From the NCBI GenBank assembly GCA_003130875.1, contig QEXY01000168.1:1-39691 (forward strand): 39,691 nt of DNA, read 5' to 3'. Under the pieces are notes generated by a model that saw only the letters and a list, made by a program, of their open reading frames with translations, ran no database searches and was not told where the DNA came from. Numbering within the stretch: the stretch's first letter is position 1; each line of letters starts with the position of its first letter. Positions 34,162 to 39,691 of the stretch are shown here, piece after piece. This DNA comes from Ardenticatenia bacterium (lineage in GTDB: Bacteria > Chloroflexota > Anaerolineae > 4572-78 > NAK82). A program made the position numbers and the translations under genes.

Positions 34162-35931
34162 ATGGCAGAAGCGCACGACCCAATCGATGAGGATGCAGCA
34201 CCGACGTGTCATTCCGATGTGAAAAGCCGTGACACTCGCTTCACTTGGAACCTCAACCACCTCATCATCATGCTCACCGCTGGGGTGGCCGTCTTTGCGA
34301 CCATCGTAGCGGCATTACAGACAGACGCCAACATACGTGCCAGCCAGGCCAATCGGGAGGCCCAGGCGCAAGCGCTGCGTACGCTCCAGAGCAATGTAAG
34401 CGATTTGTTTGAAGTCGGATATGACTTGCAAGTGGTCCGTCTATGGTGGTCGCAGCAGCGTCTGGCATTGAGCGCCAAGTTGCTTGCAAGCACAGAGGAG
34501 GATCCAGATCGGTCCGCATGGTATCTTCAAGAGTTACAACGCCTCGCAAGTACTTCCAAACTGCTCACCGACCAAAGCAATCTGTTCACCTCACCCTACT
34601 TCGATGTAGTGACGGGGTTATGGCCGGACTTGAACCGTTACTGGTATGAGCAGGTGGTGGCACCCCAGATGCTGGCCAGCGAGCATCAGTCCGTCCAGAT
34701 GGAACTGGGGCGTGCCTGGGGGCAGAAGGGCAATGCCTATCAGACGATCATCACCTTGGTGGCTGTAACTCTCTTCCTTTATGGGCTCGCTTTGACCGTG
34801 GAACGTTATCTGAAGTGGGGGTTTCTGGCACTGGGCAGTGCTAACCTGAGCTTCATCCTCGTGTGGACGGTGTTGACGGCGATACAGCCCATCCCCCACG
34901 TTGCGCCGCAGGCTCTAGAGGCTTATGTGGCTGGGCACATCAAAGCGATATATGCTCTTCAGGAAGAGATCCAATCCCAACACGGTGTGGCACCTGAGAA
35001 AGCGGATGAAGCCATCGCCTATCTGAGTCGCGCGATTGCGCTGCGACCCGACTATACCGCAGCCTATGTCACGCGCGGCGACGCCTATACCGTCAAGGGA
35101 GAGGCATTGTTGTTCGGCGAGGGCGATGCGACGGTGCGGGATGCCTCGTTCCGCCAGGCGGTGGCCGATTATCGACGCGCCCTGGAGCTCCAGCCCGACA
35201 GCTATCATACCTATTGGAATCTCGGCTGGGCACTCTATCTCCTGGGCGAACCTGAACCGGCGCTCGAAGCGGTCCAGCGGGTCATCGAACTGTCCCCGGT
35301 GAAGCAATTTGGGGCACGTCTGGTGTTGGGCGAGATTCTGATGGGAATGGGCAACCCCCAGGAAGGGTTAGCAGAAATCCGCAGAGCAATTGAGCACGCC
35401 GCAGCACACCCGCTCAGTTCCGACGCATACTATTTCCGTCAGATGATCCGCAATTCGGAACGCCTGCAGGTCGTGCGTCCGCATCCCGGCTTGCCGGAGA
35501 GCACCCTGTTGCTCAAGGAAGCGTTCGTCTCGTTGCAGTACCGCGGCAAGCCTTATCCTGGCAGTACCCGTGCTCAAATCACCCATCTCGCCTTTGGGGT
35601 ACCTATGGTTGAACGTGCCGGCAAAGTGACCCAATATTGGATCAGCGATCACTTTCCCGCGAATACCGAGCAGGTGAACGTGTTGTTTGACTATCAGGAT
35701 ATGGTCGAGGGTGAACAGGTGGTGCTCAAGGTTTACTACAATGGGGTGGAACGACCGTTCTACCACCAGATCCTGACCTGGCATAACGGCGCGAGCGGCC
35801 GCTGTGACTATCTGGCGGTCAGAACACCGGTACAGCACACGCCGTTCGGGCTATTACCCGGACGTTATCGCGTCGAAATTTATGTGGAAGGCAATTTGCG
35901 CGCCTCAGGCGAGTTTATCGTGGAGAGTTGA
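34162..35931 (+). CDS. Membrane protein with TPR domain, partner of the FHA protein
   Basis: This 589-residue protein starts at an ATG 66 bases after the FHA gene; a GAGGGG lies about 9 bases upstream. A hydrophilic start of about 30 residues leads to a transmembrane helix (LIIMLTAGVAVFATIVAAL), a long helical segment, and two helices close together (TIITLVAVTLFLYGLALTVE and FLALGSANLSFILVWTVLTA). This order matches the membrane part of the FHA protein. TPR repeats follow from about residue 275: DEAIAYLSRAIALRPDY, VADYRRALELQPDSYHTYWN and ALEAVQRVIELSP. The last 150 residues are beta-rich, ending in PGRYRVEIYVEGNLRASGEF, like a small Ig-type domain. The pair probably forms one membrane complex. 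Function unknown. Confidence 0.8.
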   Translation: MAEAHDPIDEDAAPTCHSDVKSRDTRFTWNLNHLIIMLTAGVAVFATIVAALQTDANIRASQANREAQAQALRTLQSNVSDLFEVGYDLQVVRLWWSQQRLALSAKLLASTEEDPDRSAWYLQELQRLASTSKLLTDQSNLFTSPYFDVVTGLWPDLNRYWYEQVVAPQMLASEHQSVQMELGRAWGQKGNAYQTIITLVAVTLFLYGLALTVERYLKWGFLALGSANLSFILVWTVLTAIQPIPHVAPQALEAYVAGHIKAIYALQEEIQSQHGVAPEKADEAIAYLSRAIALRPDYTAAYVTRGDAYTVKGEALLFGEGDATVRDASFRQAVADYRRALELQPDSYHTYWNLGWALYLLGEPEPALEAVQRVIELSPVKQFGARLVLGEILMGMGNPQEGLAEIRRAIEHAAAHPLSSDAYYFRQMIRNSERLQVVRPHPGLPESTLLLKEAFVSLQYRGKPYPGSTRAQITHLAFGVPMVERAGKVTQYWISDHFPANTEQVNVLFDYQDMVEGEQVVLKVYYNGVERPFYHQILTWHNGASGRCDYLAVRTPVQHTPFGLLPGRYRVEIYVEGNLRASGEFIVES

Positions 35932-36020
35932 AAGATCGGGGCGCACGTGACAGAACGTCACCTGTCAAGTGAGCGATGTGAGGCATAGCCTTGCCTGCCT
36001 ACGTCTGAACTCTGTTATCC

Positions 36021-36626
36021 TCACATTGAGAGGATGATCAAAATCAAGAAGGGCACAGCTGTGGTGAGTACGATGCCGCTGAACAGAGCGGCAATGGAAT
36101 ACTCCTTGCCGGAGAAGCGCACGATGATCGGCAAGGTGGAGTCCATAGCGGTGGCGCCGCCAGAGGCAATTGGCGCCAATTTGCCGAAAAGACGCACCAG
36201 CAGGGGGGCGAGCACCAACGTAGCGATCTCACGCATGAGATTGGCAAGCAATGCAACCACTCCTAACGTCTCGCCGCGCGTCTGGGTGAGGAGCACGCTA
36301 GAGAGGCTGTAGTAGCCGAACCCGGCACCCACTGCTAACGCATCTCGCAATGGGAGTGTGGGCAACACCGGGGAGACGGCAGCAACGCCGAACAGCGTCC
36401 CGATTATCACCAGCAAAGGCAGCAGCGCCAGACGAAGGTTGTCCCGCTGCCGTATGGTCTGCCAGAGGTGATGATCGCCCCCCACGCTGACACCAACAAA
36501 CAACAGGAGAGCACACAGGAGGTAGAGAGTGTATCGATCCAGCTCCAACGGGGAAGGCAAAGGCGCCAGCCGACCTGTCAGGATGCCCGCTACAAAGCAT
36601 ACCAGAATGATGAGGCTGCTCTTCAT
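36021..36626 (-). CDS. LysO-type lysine exporter, C-terminal part (separate gene)
   Basis: This 201-residue integral membrane protein has many hydrophobic helices. VGAGFGYYSLSSVLLTQTRG, VALLANLMREIATLV and GGATAMDSTLPIIVRFSG are hallmarks of the LysO (YbjE, DUF340) family. E. coli LysO exports lysine and is a single chain of about 300 residues; here the function is split, with the first helices in the 90-residue gene directly upstream. The two genes overlap by 4 bases, so the subunits are made together and probably assemble into one transporter. The arrangement is known in other bacteria. Lysine or thialysine as substrate is by family only. The gene ends convergent with the TPR gene. Confidence 0.88.
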   Translation of the reverse strand: MKSSLIILVCFVAGILTGRLAPLPSPLELDRYTLYLLCALLLFVGVSVGGDHHLWQTIRQRDNLRLALLPLLVIIGTLFGVAAVSPVLPTLPLRDALAVGAGFGYYSLSSVLLTQTRGETLGVVALLANLMREIATLVLAPLLVRLFGKLAPIASGGATAMDSTLPIIVRFSGKEYSIAALFSGIVLTTAVPFLILIILSM

Positions 36627-36895
36627 CGTTTCCTTCTCGTTGACAAGCTGAGCAGCTGGACAGCGGCCACACTGCCGATGATCGCGCCTGATGTCAAAAT
36701 GGCAGCTTGCAATCCCAACGTCCCGAAGTGCGCCAATGCCTCTTGGTTAAGACCCACCGAGAGACCCAACACGAACAAGAGGAACAGGATGCTCACCATT
36801 GCCAGCTGGTCTGCCAGGCGGATCAGCGATGAATGAGCGCGCAGCAGGCGACCCAACAGGATGCCGATGGCGAAGAAAAGCACGATGATCCACAT
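36623..36895 (-). CDS. LysO-type exporter, N-terminal part (separate gene)
   Basis: This 90-residue membrane protein has about three helices: WIIVLFFAIGILLGRLLR, MVSILFLLFVLGLSVGLN and LQAAILTSGAIIGSVAAVQLL. The segment LLFVLGLSVG matches the first half of LysO/YbjE. Its stop overlaps the ATG of the larger partner by 4 bases. It heads the two-gene operon, whose promoter lies at 36934-36962 and is arranged back-to-back with the PfkB-type kinase gene at 36991. Neither half would be expected to transport alone. The short basic tail (STRRKR) fits the positive-inside rule. Confidence 0.82.
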   Translation of the reverse strand: MWIIVLFFAIGILLGRLLRAHSSLIRLADQLAMVSILFLLFVLGLSVGLNQEALAHFGTLGLQAAILTSGAIIGSVAAVQLLSLSTRRKR

Positions 36896-36933
36896 AGTCG
36901 CGATCGAAAGTCCCTTGCGGTAAAATCGGGCAG

Positions 36934-36962
36934 ATTGTAGCGTGAAGCCTCTGCAGAAGCAA
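36934..36962 (-). promoter_or_regulatory. Predicted promoter of the split LysO operon
   Basis: On the - strand TTGCTT (36957-36962) and TACAAT (36934-36939) are 17 bases apart, with the start codon about 32 bases downstream of the predicted transcript start. Confidence 0.6.
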
Positions 36963-36990
36963 AGTGGAACGGAGTGAAAAACAACTCACC

Positions 36991-37920
36991 ATGATCCTAT
37001 GCGTGACATTGAACCCGTTAGTAGATACCTCTTTCTTCGTGGATGAGATGAGGCCAGTGTATCGTACCGAGGTCAAGCACGTCACCCATGTGGCCGGCGG
37101 TAAGGGCACCAATGTCGCCCGCGCGCTCAAGGGCATGGAGCAGCCTGCCCGCGCTTTCACACTGCTGGGGGGATGGTCGGGCCGTCACCATGCCGCGCTG
37201 ATGGAGGCGGATGGCCTAGAGGCTGTCATCGCATGGATCAGCGGCGAAACGCGCGTGTCCATCACGATCGTCGATCAGCATTATGAACAGCGCGGCTATT
37301 TCACGCCACCGCCGGTGCTCACACCTGAGGATCTCGCTGTGGTACGCACCACGTTTGTGCAGGCGCTCGAAGAAGCCACCGCGATGTGCATTTGCGGCAG
37401 CGCTCCAGGGAAAGAAGGCGCCGCGCTGGTGCCGGAATTCCTCCACGCCGCAGCAGCGCGTGGCCTCCCCACTCTGCTGGACACTTACGGTGAGGCATTG
37501 CGCCTGGGCTTGCCCGCCCGACCGACCATCGTCAAAGCGAATCGCAAGGAAGTGGCCGAATATCTGGGCCGCCCGCTGGACACACGCACGGGGCAAATGG
37601 AAGCTCTGGATACGCTATTGCAAGCAGGCGCTCGCTGGGCAGTCATCACCTTGGGCGAGGAAGGCGCCTTGTTCGCCACACAGGAAAAACGCTGGATGGC
37701 GCGACCCCCTCAAGTTCAGGTGGTCAACCCGATGGGTTCGGGAGACGCAATGACAGCTGCTTTGATCAGCGCGCTGCTGCGCGGTTGGCCGCCGGAAGAG
37801 TGTTTCCGCTATGGAATGGCGGCAGCAGTGGCCAACGTCACCTCGTTTGTGCCGTGTGCGCTGTCCGAGAAAGAGATTGCCGCGATGCTGGAGCGCATTA
37901 CGCTCGTGCCAATCCGATGA
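36991..37920 (+). CDS. PfkB-family kinase, 1-phosphofructokinase/tagatose-6-phosphate kinase-like
   Basis: A GTG at 36964 is in frame, but the ATG at 36991 begins MILCVTLNPLVDTSF, the usual start of this subfamily (309 residues). VAGGKGTNVARAL is the first PfkB signature; the second reads NPMGSGDAMTAAL, with the catalytic Asp kept although the usual GAGDS is GSGDA. These enzymes phosphorylate fructose 1-phosphate or tagatose 6-phosphate. No fructose PTS or deoR-type regulator is nearby, so the natural sugar is not certain. A GGAG at 36972 is 15 bases from this ATG, which is long. The gene faces away from the LysO operon and ends about 70 bases before the converging SH3 gene. Cytoplasmic. Confidence 0.87.
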   Translation: MILCVTLNPLVDTSFFVDEMRPVYRTEVKHVTHVAGGKGTNVARALKGMEQPARAFTLLGGWSGRHHAALMEADGLEAVIAWISGETRVSITIVDQHYEQRGYFTPPPVLTPEDLAVVRTTFVQALEEATAMCICGSAPGKEGAALVPEFLHAAAARGLPTLLDTYGEALRLGLPARPTIVKANRKEVAEYLGRPLDTRTGQMEALDTLLQAGARWAVITLGEEGALFATQEKRWMARPPQVQVVNPMGSGDAMTAALISALLRGWPPEECFRYGMAAAVANVTSFVPCALSEKEIAAMLERITLVPIR

Positions 37921-37993
37921 AGCATCTATCTCGGTCGCTAGTCCAACGCGATAATCTCGGCCAGTGCCTTGCTGCGCGTCGCTCTGCCGTGCT

Positions 37994-39364
37994 TTATCTT
38001 TCGATGCGCGGGTTGATCCACACTGCTCCTTTCCCTCCGCCGGGTTCATCTGCCAGCACCCCGATCCAGAGGAAGTTGCTGTCTGCTACCCCGCTCAGAT
38101 CGATGTCGATCGTGCGCAGTGTGCCGTCGCCGGCGCTGTCCGCCACGGCGGCCAATATAGTGGCATTGGGCAGTGCATTGCCCGCGGCGACCACGAAACG
38201 TACATTACCGAGGCCGCCGGCCAGGAATCCTACCTGCGCTCGGAAGCGATCTCCCGTCCGAATAGGTTGAGGCAACCAAAATTGACCCGCAATATCCCCG
38301 TTGGGCGCAGCTCTCGGCCGCGTCTCAAGCACACGCGCGGGCCGGCTGCCATCCTCCAGCTCCGGATTCTCTCGCCAGATGGCATATCCGGCTACCTCGT
38401 CCAGAACACCCCATATCAGTACTGTGCCGCCCAGGTTGCTCGTCCATAGCGCGGAGGGAGCAGCAGCGAGCAAATCCAGGACGGTCTCAGAAGGACCCGG
38501 GGTGACAACAGTGATAATGAGCTGGCGGATCGTTTCGCCGGCAGCATTGTAAGCACGCAGCGTATAAACGGTCGTCTTTTCGGGTGACAGGGTGATGCTG
38601 CCGGGTGCCACCACCCCTTTCTCCTTGCCGTCGTAGCGCAAATAAGCGGCCTCAGCATTCGCCAAATCCCAGTACAGCGTCACTTTTTCGCCGCGGTTGA
38701 TCACATAGCGATCTGCCCAAAAGCTGAAGATGACCGGCGGCTCCAGCTGTGGCGTCGGCGTAGAGGTGGGCGTGAAGGTGGCAGTAGGCGGCGGAGGTGG
38801 AGGCAAAACGACCGGGACATTTTCCACGTTTATCGCGCTGGAATATTGCGGTCTGGCGGATATCCAACCTCGCCCCTCAGGGGATCCGATCGGATAGACG
38901 ATCTGCCACCATAGGGCATCCGGACTGCGTCCGGTCACCTGTGCTGTCTCGCCCTTCAGCAGTGCACCAATACGCGGATATTCGACACCTGGACCGCTGC
39001 GAACGTTCAGGTCGACCAAAGCAGTAACCAGTGGAAGCGCCAGAGTTGGGGTCGGCGTGGCAGTGGGCGTCGCAGTAGGCGTGGCGCTGGGTGTCGGTGT
39101 CACATAAACCGTGTACGTAGGATAAGGTGTATATGTGGGATAAGGTGTATTGGTAGGGTAGGGTGTGTATGTCGGATACGGCGTATAAGTGGGATAAGGC
39201 GTATAGGTCGGGTAGGGCGTGTACGTAGGATAGGACGTCACAGTGAACGTGGGAGAGGGTGTTGTCACCTGGGCTAGAGCCGACATACGTCCATCACCGC
39301 CGAGCAGGCCGATTACTATGATTAAGAACGATACAATCCAGCGCCAGCCGCTTGTCCGATTCAT
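37994..39364 (-). CDS. Secreted protein with Tyr-Pro-Thr repeat stalk, SH3b domain and Ig-like domain
   Basis: The ATG at 39364 follows AAGGAGGGAG; the longer frame from a GTG at 39394 would read through that site. The protein is 456 residues. A signal peptide (about 1-30) is followed by seven near-perfect YPTYTP hexapeptides (about residues 40-84), then TPTATPT. An SH3b domain (LNVRSGPGVEYPRIG to GWISA) is like the one in the GH99-type protein. After PPPPPP and TPTSTPTP come an Ig-like segment (ADRYVINRGEKVTLYWD) and about 150 residues of beta-rich sequence ending VWINPRIER. It is expected outside the cell, with the SH3b domain perhaps binding wall material. No catalytic motif is seen. Family: Chloroflexota-style stalked surface protein; function unknown. 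Confidence 0.85.
   Translation of the reverse strand: MNRTSGWRWIVSFLIIVIGLLGGDGRMSALAQVTTPSPTFTVTSYPTYTPYPTYTPYPTYTPYPTYTPYPTNTPYPTYTPYPTYTVYVTPTPSATPTATPTATPTPTLALPLVTALVDLNVRSGPGVEYPRIGALLKGETAQVTGRSPDALWWQIVYPIGSPEGRGWISARPQYSSAINVENVPVVLPPPPPPTATFTPTSTPTPQLEPPVIFSFWADRYVINRGEKVTLYWDLANAEAAYLRYDGKEKGVVAPGSITLSPEKTTVYTLRAYNAAGETIRQLIITVVTPGPSETVLDLLAAAPSALWTSNLGGTVLIWGVLDEVAGYAIWRENPELEDGSRPARVLETRPRAAPNGDIAGQFWLPQPIRTGDRFRAQVGFLAGGLGNVRFVVAAGNALPNATILAAVADSAGDGTLRTIDIDLSGVADSNFLWIGVLADEPGGGKGAVWINPRIER
39102..39240 (-). repeat. 18-bp coding repeats (YPTYTP)
   Basis: About seven tandem 18-bp units encode YPTYTP, one of them YPTNTP and the last YPTYTV. Synonymous codon differences between units (TAC/TAT, CCC/CCT, ACG/ACA) show the repeat is maintained at protein level. 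Confidence 0.85.
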
Positions 39365-39427
39365 TTGCTCCCTCCTTTTCTCCGTCCGTTCCACATTACT
39401 GCCATTTTCTCAAAATCATCTAAGAAA

Positions 39428-39436
39428 AGTATACCA
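39428..39436 (-). promoter_or_regulatory. Extended -10 promoter element of the stalked SH3 protein
   Basis: On the - strand the sequence reads TGGTATACT (TGn plus TATACT). No good -35 box is present. It lies about 65 bases before the ATG at 39364. Confidence 0.45.
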
Positions 39437-39446
39437 CAAAAGATAG

Positions 39447-39691
39447 TTACCGGATAGCCATTGTTTCCCAATTGCAGGGGCGACTGCAATGGGCCAATAG
39501 ATCGTCAACAGCCTCTGGGTCACAGATGAGGGGCAGATCGGCAGCAATGCCATCCGGCAACACCGGAGGGAAAAGGGAGATCTGCTCGTCGCCGCAATGA
39601 CCCAAACGCTGCGGTACCGCCAGCGGCGGTTGGTTCTCCGCCCCCACCCCCATATGCGGTCGAGTGAGGCGAATCATCCGGGCTGAATGAG
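39447..39691 (-). CDS. Unrecognised protein, C-terminal part (runs off the window)
   Basis: The frame is open on the - strand from the window edge to a TGA-type stop at 39447. The ATG at 39677 may be internal, because no stop lies upstream of it within the window. The visible 80 residues (LTRPHMGVGAENQPPLAVPQ, then HCGDEQISLFPPVLPDGIAADLP and HCSRPCNWETMAIR) contain several Cys and His but match no family I know. Codon use looks like that of the neighbours. It ends about 10 bases before the predicted promoter of the stalked SH3 protein gene, on the same strand. Whether it is a real gene should be judged once the upstream part is seen. Confidence 0.5.
   Translation of the reverse strand, partial: HSARMIRLTRPHMGVGAENQPPLAVPQRLGHCGDEQISLFPPVLPDGIAADLPLICDPEAVDDLLAHCSRPCNWETMAIR

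Noticed and set aside
35936-35975. Bidirectional terminator between the TPR and LysO genes
   Set aside because: GTGAC/GTCAC is only a 5-bp stem with no T-run on either side.
39098-39240. CRISPR-like array
   Set aside because: The regular 18-bp units are in frame and code for the YPTYTP stalk; there are no spacers.

Overview
The window reads as about 40 kb of chromosome from a member of the Chloroflexota (Anaerolineae-like) or a close relative. This is inferred from the gene style, not from a marker gene. Signs are moderately high G+C, secreted proteins with long Thr/Pro 'PTPT' stalks joined to bacterial SH3 domains, a HerA/NurA pair, mreBCD, and a D. gigas-type molybdenum aldehyde oxidoreductase. 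No phage, integrase, CRISPR array or large insertion sequence is visible; it looks like ordinary chromosome with accessory islands.

Layout. (1) 1-5.6 kb, + strand: the end of leuS; a secreted papain-type protease carrying its own chagasin-like inhibitor domain; an iron-sulfur flavoprotein-like protein; then a ROK-type protein, a four-Cys FeoC-like winged-helix protein and a nitroreductase. (2) 5.7-12.5 kb, + strand: five envelope proteins in a row: a G5/beta-propeller lipoprotein, a PpiC foldase lipoprotein, a membrane-anchored helical-repeat protein, a PT-stalk protein and a GH99-like surface protein with SH3 domain and C-terminal anchor. (3) 12.5-17.1 kb, - strand: a nitrilase-fold protein whose catalytic Cys is Gly, and a nurA / HAS-barrel / herA DNA-processing operon. 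(4) 17.3-22 kb, - strand: an AI-2E-family membrane protein, then an SDR, an altronate/galactarate dehydratase-family enzyme and a concanavalin-like protein in tightly overlapping order, probably sugar-acid catabolism. (5) 22.3-24.9 kb, + strand: mreB, mreC and mreD, with mreD apparently starting at ATC. (6) 25 kb: tRNA-Gly(CCC) on the - strand with a 90-bp MITE-like element just upstream of its promoter. (7) 25.5-27.3 kb, +: a cytidylate-kinase-like protein and an orphan PotA-type ABC ATPase. (8) 27.3-31.6 kb, -: molybdenum hydroxylase, PIG-L deacetylase and macrodomain protein in one operon. (9) 32-36 kb, +: a PfkB-family kinase followed by an FHA-domain membrane protein and a TPR membrane protein whose membrane parts look alike. 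(10) 36-37.9 kb: a split LysO-type exporter diverging from a 1-phosphofructokinase-like kinase. (11) 38-39.7 kb, -: a secreted Tyr/Pro/Thr-stalk SH3 protein and the end of an unrecognised ORF.

The strongest candidates for something little described are the FHA/TPR membrane pair, the nurA-HAS-herA triad, the inhibitor-protease fusion, the nucleophile-less nitrilase and the small mobile or palindromic elements. Starts were chosen by eye from Shine-Dalgarno spacing, signal peptides and predicted promoters. Family calls rest on recognised motifs; no database search was possible.
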